A stretch of DNA of 64,000 nt, taken from NCBI GenBank assembly GCA_018907035.1, contig JACCIC010000062.1, positions 1,266,501-1,330,500 on the forward strand, read 5' to 3'. Position numbers and translations under genes: made by a program. How positions within the stretch are numbered: position 1 is the stretch's first letter; every line of letters starts with the position of its first letter. Source of the stretch: Sycobia sp. Sy_11. Taxonomy: Eukaryota > Arthropoda > Insecta > Hymenoptera > Epichrysomallidae. Shown in pieces: positions 48,704 through 59,121 of this stretch. The notes under the pieces are model-generated. The model searched no databases, was not told the origin of the DNA, and worked only from the letters and a program-made list of their open reading frames with translations.

Positions 48704-48921
48704 CTTTTTGAATCTTTTTTTTTTCGTCGCTCTATTTATGCTTACAAATATTGGTGCTAATCAGCGACGGAGGTCTACGATGTGTTTGTAAACAAAGCAC
48801 ATGTAAATTATTACAGCGGTGCTTGTTTCAATCGGCCGAGACCGGGATTTGAACTCGGATCACCAAGTTACTAGTCCTTCGCTATAGCGATCGAGCCATC
48901 GTAGGCCTCTTTTTGAATCTT
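48704..48921 (-). mobile_element. tRNA-derived SINE with 13-bp target-site duplication
   Basis: Identical 13-base direct repeats CTTTTTGAATCTT lie at 48,704-48,716 and 48,909-48,921. Next to the left one is a T-run (the A-tail on the minus strand). Next to the right one is a tRNA-like head. On the minus strand the head has an A-box-like TGGCTCGATCGC (48,898-48,887) and a B-box GAGTTCAAATCCCGG (48,856-48,842), the internal RNA polymerase III promoter. The anticodon arm is imperfect and the acceptor stem pairs only in part, so this is a SINE, not a functional tRNA. Body about 192 bp (48,717-48,908). The 3' part after the tRNA head is unrelated to any other repeat in the window. Confidence 0.85.
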
Positions 48922-49058
48922 AAAAAGAAGAAATTAAAGTATTTATATAGTCTTTTTATTCATAATTATGTAATAATATAAGAAAAAGTAAAAAAACTAT
49001 ACACTATATAGTTACTATAAACTATAGACTATATAAATACCTTAATTTCTTCTTTTTT
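48922..49058. repeat. Inverted repeat flanking the SINE insertion
   Basis: The arm 48,922-48,953 (AAAAAGAAGAAATTAAAGTA and on) is the near-exact reverse complement of 49,026-49,058. A loop of about 70 bases contains short TATAGT repeats. Confidence 0.7.

Positions 49059-49063
<5 letters not shown>

Positions 49064-49133
<70 letters not shown>
49064..49133. repeat. (TA)n microsatellite
   Basis: A pure TA run of about 70 bases, the longest in the window. Confidence 0.95.
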
Positions 49134-49137
<4 letters not shown>

Positions 49138-49249
49138 AGATTGGAAACACGAAGAAAAACGTAGAATAAAAAAAATACAGTTACGCGACGACAGTTTCAT
49201 TGTTGATCTAATAAAATTTCGAATAAAACGCTCGATTATCTATCCAAAA

Positions 49250-50060
49250 AAGTTCTCTATGCACATAAGACCTCCGCGTTTTCGATTATGCCACCCAAAG
49301 AAAAAAAAAACATTGTATGTGCGTGTATGCAATCCACTACACAAATCACATATCAATATATCAGTGTCCATTCTCTCGCCCTGCCTCGATGCCTATCACA
49401 TGCAAGAAACGTTGCACCGCCGCGTATGTACACGAGTAGTCCCCAGTGTGTACCGGCACACAATTATCGGGAGGCGCGCGCACACATATACACACACGCT
49501 CACATACACCGAGAGAGAGAGAGAGAGAGAGTGGGGGGGGGGGGAGAGACGCGCGCACCAAAGTACCGTACAGCTCATCGGAATTAAAAGGAGGCTGGCC
49601 GTGGTAATCGATCCTGAGATCGACGCGCCGATGAATCAGACCGGAGTCGCGATCGGTAACGGCTCCGTCTATAGCGCGATGTCTGTATAGCGACGTCGTT
49701 CGCAGCCGTGGCGACGCGGCTGGCCGTTACGTTGTGTAACCCCGTTAAGGAACTCGAGTGCGTGGAGGGGGTGGGACATTGTGGGACGGGGAAGTCATTC
49801 GCGTGAAAACGCCGCGACGATCTGCTACAGGTGCGATCGTCTGAGTCATAATGAAGACCCGTGGGTGGGTGAGAATTTTTCCGGCTCGAAAAGGGACGGA
49901 GGCTCCTATTGCGTTTTGATGATCTGCATTTACTTTCCCGATCGGTTCGAGTAAAGGCTCGCGTGATTAGTGGAAAAGAACCTTGAAGAAGTTGTTGGGA
50001 ATTGTGCTTAAGAACTGTTCTGATGGTAACGGAATTGGGTACGGCAAGCGATAACAGTAG
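49250..50060. promoter_or_regulatory. CpG-rich region with GA, CA and poly(G) tracts
   Basis: (CA)n, then (GA)n at about 49,510-49,530, then a G-run at 49,532-49,543, followed by about 450 bases of CpG-rich DNA. ORFs of 143 aa (+) and 168 aa (-, 50,090-49,584) overlap and both look like translated low-complexity DNA (Ser/Arg-rich). It is the largest CpG island here. A promoter or enhancer is likelier than a protein, but no transcription signal proves it. Confidence 0.35.
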
Positions 50061-50454
50061 CATTCGATTGTGGAGCCACGTAAATAACAAACGTAAATAA
50101 CCACGTAAATAACAAACAGAAATTAAAATGAAATTAGGTTTTCAAACTGGTGATGGAGATGAAGCCTTTGAGTGTCGAATATTTCTGGATATATATTCTG
50201 CACGTATATACGAATTATATGATGCAACAGTACTTTTATAAAAGAGGATTTAAGGTGCTCCATCATAAATATCTTTATATATAGGTTTTTTGTATTTTGG
50301 TGGATTCTTATGAAATTACAATGAATTGTAACAAAATTATTCAATTTATTTTTAAACTATTTTACTTGAATGAAATATACAGTAAATATGACAGGGTATT
50401 TTTCCTACTATAAAGAATCTAGCTTTATTATGTGAAACGATAGTGGCTACTTTA

Positions 50455-50705
50455 TAAATATTTTTATCGGTCTTAGAGTCTTTAAACAATAATATATTAT
50501 ATTATACTCATATAATGACAGTCTGACAATCCTTGTTGATTAGTAGAATCTGAAATTAAAATCACTATTAAAAAAATTAATTGGAATTAAATTAAAAATT
50601 AAAAATAAAATAAGTTTAGTCCTTGAAGGTGAACCAGAATGGTTCGAAATGTCTGACATCAAAGGTAAATTGACATTTATGTGGTGGGGCCAGTGAGGTT
50701 GTCTG
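50455..50705. repeat. Penelope-type blocks F, opposed
   Basis: Minus-orientation tail end at 50,460-50,565 (TTATCGGTCTTAGAGTCTTT, ATGACAGTCTGACAATCCTT). A plus-orientation 3' tail follows at 50,612-50,705 (TAGTCCTTGAAGGTGAACCA, GGTTCGAAATGTCTGACATC, GTGGTGGGGCCAGTGAGGTT). Confidence 0.55.
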
Positions 50706-52018
50706 CAGCGGATATGTTTGCGAGTACCGAAACCATCATCACGGAAACTGCATCTAATCCTTAAAACTTGACACATACGTACATGCACACCGATATTTCG
50801 GCTCGCTCGTCCTCGATGATCGTCGAGGCGCGATATGTGGTGGCATCTCTCGGACGCCTAAATAACAAAGAAGCCTGGTAAATACTAGACCCTGTTGTCC
50901 ACGCGCGAGATGTCCTTTCAAACATTTATTGAAAATAACGTTTCTAAAATATTTATTTAACCACTAATATATTGCGCAAAAATTTAAGTTGCTACAGAGA
51001 TAAGGCTTTTTTGCGATCTCGTATATAGTAATTTAAAGACAGGCGTGGAAGTAGATTATTTATGTTTCTCTTTCGGGAAAATTGTCTCCACAACGTAAGA
51101 ATCAACTTACCTCCCCGTATTGGAAATTATTATTTACATTGTGAGAATTGAAGTCATTTTTAGCGGGCTTCGGCGTTTTGAAACTATATTACAACATTAT
51201 TTGAAGTTTCGAAATTAAGTAAATAACCTTTTGTAAACAAAAAAGGAAATATTACGCTTTTAGAAGAAATTTTCCTTACTGCTGAAAAAATCGGTAGTAA
51301 GACGTAGTCATATGGGAGTTTGCCTAAAACTGATTCTACTCGTATATTACCCCCCCCCCCCAGTTTATCTTATTAGTCGTAACTATACTATATGGTCGAA
51401 GCCTTGTTAAGATTGCGATTTCGAGGCTAGAAAGATGTAATATGTGTAAAATATTATAAAATGATATACGATACTCATACATATTAAATATATACTAATG
51501 ATGGCTATTATCTCGACAGAGCGAATGCAAGAATCACCTAGTTATGGGCTCTGATATCGCAATGCATCATTACACGTTCTTATTAAACCGTAAAAAAGTA
51601 TTATTTATTCTTTTTTTGAAATCGACAATTATAAATGCTAAATATATTATTTAAATACGTGTCGCTTTATATGAAACGTTACCTACACCCTCGTCTCTTT
51701 ATACACCCAAACATTTATTGCGAATTGCTATAGAAATCCTTTACTACGTACACCTGTGTTAAAGATGCTATTTCGACGCACTCATCGTCTTTTATGTTGC
51801 ACATTTTTGATATTTACTTCTTTTATTACATAGATTATTCGAATATTTGCCAATTTATTATATATCTTATTACCGTTGAGTACGTCGATATAATAATCCG
51901 ATTTCATCATAACCCACCGCGTCCAATCGTTCCATATCGATTCACCGTGAATGCATATAGATCAATAATATAGCGCACGGTCCCGCGCGATCGGCAAACT
52001 ATTTGAACTATTTGGGAG

Positions 52019-52058
<40 letters not shown>

Positions 52059-53098
52059 AAATAGTGGACATCAGCGGGTAAAACAAGGGTATAACGGTAA
52101 CAGCGAGTCGACGTGCGATAACGGTGCGAGAATCATAATAGCTGATCACGAGCTAAAATACGCCTATGTACATATAGATCCGTATGCGAGACAAATGGGT
52201 CAGGATTATATTTGATCGGATAGGCGCAGCCATAGTGGAAGGTATATACTGGTTCATGATTAGACGCGGCGAAAATAAACTTCTAAAAGAACATTTCCCA
52301 TGAGTTAACAAAGCACGTTCTTTTAAGGATTAAAGGATTTTATATATATATATAGTAAGTACTATTACATGATACATACTCGAACTCTTCGTAAATAAAC
52401 ATTTAAATAATATTCTATAAAGAAAAGAATAATAATGTAATTAAGGTCGCTAAATTAATTTTTTATAATTAATTTAAATCACCTTTCCTTCTCGCTTTCC
52501 TTTCTTTAATTTTAACGGGATATATCTAACGAATTTAACTTTTAAAAGATTCTAAAACTAAAGCAAAGATCAACCATCAAAATTTCAAAACGAAGAATTT
52601 AACTTGAATGGTTTCAAATTTAATTTTCGTTCTTGTTTCAGATATACTTGGTTAATTGTAATGAATTTATTGAGATGATAGACAATTTCATACTAAAATC
52701 CAGAAGACAGGATTTTAAAAAGTCTGAACTAGTGAACAAATTTAGAAGAAAAATTCATGAATAGTAATAAAGAATAAAGTATGTTCTTCTTATATTTTTA
52801 ATTTCTTTGTCGATTAAAAGAAAACAGTAAAACTCTTTAACCCGGATTAATTGAAAATTGTCAAAACTCAACATTTACTTAAATAACAACAGAAATAAAA
52901 TTGTATAAAATATAATAACACTTTTGCTTGTACTGTCATAAAATTGTGATGGAAGAATTTAAAAAATTCTTGAATTATAAAGAAGAAATTGATTTATTTT
53001 TGTTGTGAAAATGCTATTGTGACAACAATATACGTATTTCAGACGAATAGTACACAAATCTGGTAGCGGATTAATGTGCAGGTATGAAGGACAGCTAC
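50706..53098. other. Non-coding stretch with CT tract
   Basis: CpG-richer DNA at about 50,780-50,920, a C-run at 51,350-51,361, a (CT)n tract at 52,023-52,055 followed by a short ORF, and otherwise AT-rich sequence. No exon with matching splice sites was recognised. Confidence 0.4.
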
Positions 53099-53185
53099 CT
53101 GACACCAGACTTAATTGCACCCGATCTGCAACCGTTGCTCGGAGCAGAGCAAAACTGTGCGTATTCTTCACTTCGTGCGGAACCA
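53099..53185 (-). CDS. Candidate exon of a minus-strand gene (87 nt)
   Basis: On the minus strand a CTAAT branch-like motif and TTCACTACTCAG acceptor precede 87 nt and donor GTGTCAG/GTAGCT. Two phases are open. The more protein-like reads VPHEVKNTHSFALLRATVAD and on (28 codons). Its phase accepts the one base left by the candidate exon at 59.0 kb. It cannot join directly to the 41.7 or 36.9 kb exons, so either an exon between is missed, it belongs to an alternative transcript, or it is a false positive. The plus strand is also open here (DSYLTPDLIAPDLQPLLGAE) but lacks good splice sites. Confidence 0.35.
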
Positions 53186-53590
53186 CTGAGTAGTGAACAT
53201 TAGCAACACAACTTGTATTATTATTTGAATTTATTTATATTCCATTACGTATATATAAAATATCGTTCATTGTTTTTACATTCATGAGCTTCAACATTAG
53301 TGTTTCCTGATTTCGTGTAAAGAAAAACAATTGTGATTGTTCAAATAAAGAATATTATATTAACTTCAATAAACATTGTTTTTCTTAGTTTATAACAAGA
53401 ATTTTTAATGTATCAGAATAAGAAAATTTGATTGTAAAACATATTAAACGTTTATAATGTAAAATAGATGATTTATGAAAAATATATTCTAAAGGTTCCT
53501 TCTTTTATAATAATTCATCTTTAAATTTAAAAGGGCCAGTTAATTAATTAAATCTGATATCATTCTTTAATGCACACTCATCATACCTTA

Positions 53591-53592
<2 letters not shown>

Positions 53593-53625
<33 letters not shown>
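53593..53625. repeat. (TG)n microsatellite
   Basis: About 33 bases of TG. Confidence 0.95.
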
Positions 53626-53628
<3 letters not shown>

Positions 53629-53870
53629 GTAGCCGCTCCCCTGAGCGGGATCGCGTCCAGAGGTTCAGAATAGATAAATATTAAATAAATGTCAATAAAT
53701 CTTTAGAAAATCTAAGAGATGGCGCTCGTAGCATCGCAAATGGTCTGTTTCTCGTAAGCATCATTCCTCACTAGGTATCTGACAAAATTGCAGCCATCTT
53801 CATTTAGTGGTTTCGTTTTTATTGGTTTTTATCGTCAGCTGAAGTAAATAACTTTTGTTTGCTTAAGAAA

Positions 53871-54386
53871 ATGGAAAAAGTGAGTTTAGAGCAGTGATTA
53901 AACATTTCTATTTAAAAGGTTTAACAGCAAAAGAAATAAAAGCTGAGTTGGATTCAGTTCATGGCACATCTGCCCCTGTTTTTGCAACAGTTTACAATTG
54001 GATAAATGATGTTAAACGTGGCTGTACATCAACAGCAGATGAACAGCGTTCAGGACGTCCTGTAGACGTAAGTATCCCGGAAATGATCTATAAAATCCAC
54101 GATAAGATGTTAAGTGACTGAAGAATAAAATTGCGCAAAATAGTTAAGGCAACAGGGGTTTCAAAATGTACCATCGTTTCAATTTTGCACGATAAGTTGG
54201 CTATTAAAAAAATATCTGCAAGGTGTGGGCCGCGTCTGTTCTTAGCTGAGAACAAACGCAACCGTGTGGTCTCTTATAAGGCTCTTTTGGAGCACATGCG
54301 TCGCTACCCAGATGAGTTTCTGCGTAGATTAATCACATGTATTGAACTTGCTCTTCAAGGTTATTTCAAGCTGAAAGTGATTTTTT
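53871..54386 (+). pseudogene. mariner transposase N-terminal fragment (relic 3)
   Basis: Starts at ATG 53,871 (MEKVSLEQ), with an immediate frameshift. Then comes IKHFYLKGLTAKEIKAELDS, TSAPVFATVYNWINDVKRGC, DEQRSGRPVDVS, and after a stop at 54,119-54,121 the second HTH LRKIVKATGVSKCTIVSILH. It ends with MRRYPDEFLRRLITCIELAL near the place where the first catalytic Asp should be. The next base is the edge of a foldback element, and no transposase continues beyond it. So the relic holds only the DNA-binding half of a mariner similar to, but distinct from, the copy at 2-3 kb. Confidence 0.8.
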
Positions 54387-54779
54387 AAAATGGGAACACC
54401 TATTTTTGACCTCGGATTCGGAATGAGCGGGAAATTTTACGTTCAAAATCGTATTGAGAAAATTTTTTCAAGGTCAAATCAGACAGGCTCACCAACCTGA
54501 ACATTGATGTACCGAACATCCCCACATACCCTTACAAACCTTATACAAATATTGCTTGCTTGGGGATATGTTTATAAGGTTTGAAAGGTATGTGGGGATG
54601 CGGTATATCAGTGTTAAGGTTGGTTAGCCTGTGTAATTCAGGTATCAATGATTTTTAATCCCGAGTTTGACCTTGATTTGATCTTGAAATGACCTTGAAA
54701 AGATTTTCTCTATATGATTTTAAACGTAAAATTTCCCGCTGTTCCCGAATCCGGGGTCAAAAATAGGTGTTCCCATTTT
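54387..54779. mobile_element. Long-inverted-repeat (foldback) element, 393 bp
   Basis: Ends are AAAATGGGAACACCTATTTT on the left and its reverse complement on the right. Homology continues inward through GGGAAATTTTACGTTCAAAA and AAGGTCAA. The inner part also pairs: ATCCCCACATACCCTTACAA against the inverse of TTTGAAAGGTATGTGGGGAT. Almost the whole element can fold into a single hairpin. It has no ORF and abuts the truncated mariner on its left. Confidence 0.85.
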
Positions 54780-54842
54780 CCATATATATATATATAATAT
54801 ATACTATGATTTCATTGTCATTGCGAATCTACTTATGAGATA

Positions 54843-56149
54843 GGGCTATTAAATAACGGGACTGACGTTGCAGTGGAACGAGTGCGCATGCGCCAACCAA
54901 TATTGACCAACAGCTGTTTAGTTTGAGACTTCCTCTTCAGAATGCAGTTAATCTCGTTTCTGTAAACAACATCATTGTGTCATAACCTTCATTTACGTTA
55001 GTGTTCTTATTTTGTTTTGCCGGAAAAATGGTTAGTGTAATAATAGAGTAACGAATTGTTATGAAAATTTCACTTTAAACTTACAAAAACCGTTACCGAA
55101 ACCTATAATTTACTAAAAGAAGTGTATGGCAGTGAATATTTATCACGGACTCATGCTTTTGAATGGTTTAACCGTTTTCAAGATGGTCAACAAGACGTTG
55201 AAGATGATTCGCAGCCAGGTCGTCCTTCAACATCAAAAACGGATGACAATGTCGAAAAAGTTGCTAATTTGATTCGGCCTGACCGTCGATTAAGTATTCG
55301 TGCAGCTGCTGAATTTGTAGTCATTGATAAAGAATGTGTACGGCAAATTTTACGTGACAATTTTAACATGCGAAAAGTGTGTGCAAAAATGGTACCAAAA
55401 ATTCTCACGATTGAACAACAAGCAGCTTGCAAAAATGTTTATACTGACACTTTGAAGGCCTTTGATAAGGACCAAAATTTATTGGAAAGAGTAATAAAAT
55501 ATGATGAATCGTGGTTTTTTACTTATGATCCGGAAATGAAGGGCCAATCGATGCATGGAAAGACCCCAACTTCACCGAGAGCCAAAAAAGCAAGAATGAG
55601 CAAGTCAAATTTAAAGCAATGATTATTGTTTATTCGATATTCATGGGATTGTGTACCTTCACTGGTTTCCTGAAAGTCAAACAATTAATGTACATTACTT
55701 TCTTGAGGTACTTAATAAACTACGTGAAAGAATAAGAAAAAAACGACCCGAAATGTGGAAGGACAAATCATGGATTTTGCGCAAAGACAATGCGCCAGCT
55801 CATTCCACGTTATCTGTTAAGCGGTTCCTGACCAAGTACAGTATCCCAGTGTTAGAACATCCACCTTACTCACGAGACCTAGCACCATGTGACTTTTATC
55901 TTTTCTCTAAGGTGAAATCTGCATTGAAAGGTACGAGATTTGAATCCATAGAAGCTGTTCCAGAAAAAGCGGCAAGAGTTCTGAAAGAGTTTACAGAAGA
56001 TGACTTTCAGCATTGTTTCCAACAATGGAAAATTCGCATGGAGCGTTGCAGGGATAGAGAAGGGATGTATATTGAAGGTGATGATAAGTAATTATGTATA
56101 AAATGAAAATAAAATTTTTTACAATATCAGTCCCGTTATTTAATAGCCA
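54843..56149 (+). mobile_element. mariner transposon 4, near full length with TIRs and TA duplication
   Basis: Terminal repeats GGCTATTAAATAACGGGACT(GA) at 54,844-54,865 and inverted at 56,127-56,148 match perfectly over 22 bases. TA duplications are at 54,841-54,842 and 56,150-56,151. The 1,307-bp length is normal for mariner. This is the best preserved DNA transposon in the window, although its transposase is frameshifted. Confidence 0.92.
55028..56091 (+). pseudogene. mariner transposase (D,D34D), frameshifted
   Basis: ATG 55,028 starts a short out-of-frame piece. From about 55,065 the frame is KFHFKLTKTVTETYNLLKEV and stays open to 55,622. The DNA-binding region has YLSRTHAFEWFNRFQDGQ, then QPGRPSTSKT and a second HTH (LSIRAAAEFVVIDKECVRQI). 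The catalytic core has the first Asp in IKYDESWFFTYDPEMKGQS and the linker GKTPTSPRAKKARMSKS. Two frameshifts near 55,610 and 55,645 lead to the second ORF (55,651-56,091). It carries RKDNAPAHSTLS and DLAPCDFYLFSKVKSALKG, with 34 residues between the second and third Asp. All three catalytic Asp are present, so a few small indels are the only visible lesions. The target TA and the terminal repeats flank it symmetrically. Confidence 0.92.
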
Positions 56150-56151
56150 TA

Positions 56152-57065
56152 CCTCATATTTATAACAAAATTATTGATATCCTAAACATGGTAGATTAGT
56201 TTCAATTATAAATTTTTATCAATTATAAATCTGTATCATAAATTAAAATATCTCACCTGTCATCTTACTGACGAGTTTAACAATTTACGAAGTGCGATAC
56301 GTACATAACTTTAATTCTTCCTCCTAGTTAATTTTTAGAAAAACTGTGAGTTCATAACTTTGTTAAATTGAAAATTATACGTTTGCATTTTTTTCTTTTG
56401 AAAAAATAACATAAATTATACATGATTTTAGAAAAATATAACAAAGATATAGCTTCAAGGCATGAATAAATAAAGTCGTTCATACTCTCAGACATCGCAG
56501 TTAGTTAATCTTAAATGGATATCATAGAGAATTATAACGCAGCAGCTGGATGAAATATATCATTAAAAATTAAGATAATGCCTCCAGTTCTATATAAAAC
56601 TGTCTCTGTGTTCAATATTTACTAGAACACAATGAGCCTTTTGATGCATATTGAAAAAGAAATATGCACTACCTGCTACGCTATCTTCAGTGTTTCGGAA
56701 TACGAATTTGTTGACTATAAATTACAAAATTCAATGAGACAAATTAAAAATAATATTTTAGTTTTATTACTGATTTTTCTTTTCAGTATCCTAGAAAAGG
56801 TAATGACGAGTAAATGATGAATTAAAAATACAGCTATATATTTTCAAATATAGCTATATATATGCTAACGAAAATTTTTTGATCAGTAAATGAGCATCCG
56901 CGAAAGTCTGTGATGTTTAGTTTATTGTGAAGAGAATTAAAATAACTGAAAAACGAAAGGAAGATCCTGGCCATTTTGCAGAACACACAAATATAAACGA
57001 TCGAGTTTTAAAAGCATAGAAAAGACAGGAAAAGAACAATTTTGCGCTCTATAACCGACTCCTCT
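56152..57065. other. AT-rich stretch, nothing recognised
   Basis: A short segment at 56,255-56,325 (CATCTTACTGACGAG, GCGATACGTACATAACTTT) resembles 38,770-38,820 and may be a decayed repeat tail. No other feature. Confidence 0.4.
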
Positions 57066-57086
57066 CAATCTATCTCTCTCTTTCTC

Positions 57087-57143
<57 letters not shown>
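57066..57143. repeat. (CT)n microsatellite
   Basis: A near-pure CT tract of about 78 bases directly upstream of a TATA-containing, CpG-richer block. Confidence 0.95.
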
Positions 57144-57146
<3 letters not shown>

Positions 57147-57177
57147 GCTGCAGGCGGTCATTGACTAATCAAGCGCG

Positions 57178-57225
57178 GTATATATACTACAAGCTGCAAC
57201 ACTGTAAGCGGACGTTGCAGTTAGG
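57178..57225 (+). promoter_or_regulatory. Possible core promoter: TATA box and initiator
   Basis: GTATATATAC at 57,178-57,187 is followed by TTGCAGTTAG at 57,215-57,224, an initiator-like sequence about 35 bases downstream, and then GTAAGA, a donor-like site. A (CT)n tract lies upstream. Downstream is an ATG ORF (57,268-57,609) whose first 28 codons are not repeat-derived (MSIIPIEQPIGAVPPVNGTG), but it runs into a (CA)n repeat. No homology was recognised. Confidence 0.25.
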
Positions 57226-57358
57226 TAAGATGCGATAGTAATCGACTTCCTTCGCAGTCAGGGTACGATGTCGATAATACCGATTGAGCAACCGATCGGT
57301 GCGGTGCCTCCTGTTAACGGAACGGGCTGCAAAAGAGTCGACAGCATCGTTACTAACA

Positions 57359-57360
57359 CG

Positions 57361-57402
<42 letters not shown>
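57359..57402. repeat. (CA)n microsatellite
   Basis: About 44 bases of CA with a few G interruptions at the start. Confidence 0.95.
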
Positions 57403-57403
<1 letters not shown>

Positions 57404-57609
57404 CACAGGTCATATTAGACGCTTTAATATGCCTGCATATACAGTTAACACGTGCGCCTGTGCGTGTCTTTTTATATATGCATGTGTATGTGTGTGTACG
57501 GGCGCAATCATTGGCAAATCCGGCGTGCATTTTTGATATGCATATACACTTCTATTACCCGAACAATGTAACGAAACAGTTAAAAAATGATCAAAACATC
57601 AGCTCCTAG

Positions 57610-59012
57610 CACGTTTTCGTCTAATTTTAATGTTTCTTTTTTTAAATTGTAGCTCTCGAAACAGTTTCCCTCGCATTAAAGATTTAATTTTTTCCTCACG
57701 ATAAATATAGCTAAAGTATGGCTTTTTACTATCAGGCTAACTAATAAATGTATTTTGGCGTATTTAGAGCACCTACATTAAATTATAACCACCAAAAATA
57801 ATGTATTTTTACTCGCTGATTAGGTATACAACACTTAGAATAAGTTGCGAAAAGAATATCATTGGAAAATCATGCAAAGCCCATAAAAATCGTGGTTTTT
57901 CCTCATTTATAAGTTTTGAAATAAATAAAAAATTATTGCAGAACTTTTAGACCTTAACTATATTATTCATAAATATTGTTGCATTTACGTATTTTTATTC
58001 TAAATAAAAAATTTGAAAGGCAAAATATGTACGTATAATATTAAATTATTTAATCTATGGCTATATTTTTGTTCTTATCCATTAAAAATTATTATTTTAT
58101 CTGCGATTTAATATTTTTAAATTTCGTGATAATACAAAATCTCACGTAAAATACTATGTTTTAATGAATAAGGACGAAAGTATACAGACACACAATAAAT
58201 AATGTAATACTACGTATTACGTATAGTTTGCATTACACCTATTACGTATATTATATGATTGGCGTACATTTGATATAGAAATTCTTAGCTTGCGTTTTAT
58301 TTTACTTTTCAAATATCTTATTTACAGTAAAAATGCGTAAATGTTAAAACGTTGGAGAATAATATGTGAAGATCTAAAAGTTCTGCAATGATTTTTTAAT
58401 TATTTCAAAATTTGCGGAAATAAATGTAAAAAAGCCATAAATTTTATGGGGTATCCATGATTTTTATAATGATATTTTTCCCTCAGCTTATTCTAAGTTT
58501 TTTTATACATAATAATCATCGAGTAAAAATTCATTTTTGGTAAATACAATTTAATGTAGATATTCTAGATATGACAGTATTTTTCGTAAGGCAAACATTA
58601 ATCCTCTTCTGCGAAGGAAACGGTTTCAAAAGCTTCAATTTAAAAACTAAACATTAAAATTGGATGAAAACTTACAAAGAGCCGAAGATTTGATAATTTT
58701 TTATCCGTTTCGTCCCGTTTTGCGCCATACCGTTCGTGTACTTTTTTTTCTGTTCATTTCATTGTCGTTATGTACTATATGTATATAATGGTTCAATCCT
58801 AATAATTTTATTGGATTCCATCAAAATAATAATTCGTAATTTTCCATGTACCGATATGAGTATAGATCATGTAAAAATATATTTATTGAAATAAATCTGT
58901 TGAAAAAAAATTTTCATAACAAAAATCATAAACTATGCAATTTGAATTCTTTTCACGTCTATACCATTTAACCAACAATAAATGTTTTATATTTCGTTGA
59001 TATTAACCCTAC
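57610..59012. other. AT-rich stretch, no gene seen
   Basis: Two diverged inverted copies may be present: CATAAAAATCGTGGTTTTTC with following AT-rich text at about 57,880-57,960, and CCATAAATTTTATGGGGTAT at about 58,380-58,470. They share GCAGAACTTTTAGA and its inverse TCTAAAAGTTCTGC. No ORF of interest. Confidence 0.4.
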
Positions 59013-59121
59013 CAAACGTTTTTTCGACGCTTCGGTATGCCAACAATCCATTTAGTCGAGGCTCTTGAATGCCAAAATACCGATACATTATGGGCTTCAC
59101 GAACTGAATTGCCAAGGTGTG
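59013..59121 (-). CDS. Candidate exon of a minus-strand gene (109 nt)
   Basis: On the minus strand the acceptor AAAATACCTTCCAG precedes 109 nt ending at donor TTTG/GTAGGG. In phase 0 it reads HTLAIQFVKPIMYRYFGIQE then PRLNGLLAYRSVEKTF, a protein-like stretch of 36 codons. One base remains, which matches the open phase of the candidate exon at 53.1 kb. One other phase is also open. No homologue is recognised and no upstream partner was found, so this is a lead rather than a firm call. Confidence 0.35.

Noticed and set aside
48834..48907. tRNA gene on the minus strand
   Set aside because: A and B boxes exist but the anticodon arm and acceptor stem do not pair properly, and the unit has an A-tail and 13-bp target duplications: it is a SINE.
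49584..50090. 168-aa minus-strand ORF, longest non-transposon ORF in the region
   Set aside because: The composition is Ser/Arg-rich low complexity expected from CpG-rich DNA. There are no domains or splice support, and overlapping ORFs exist on the plus strand.
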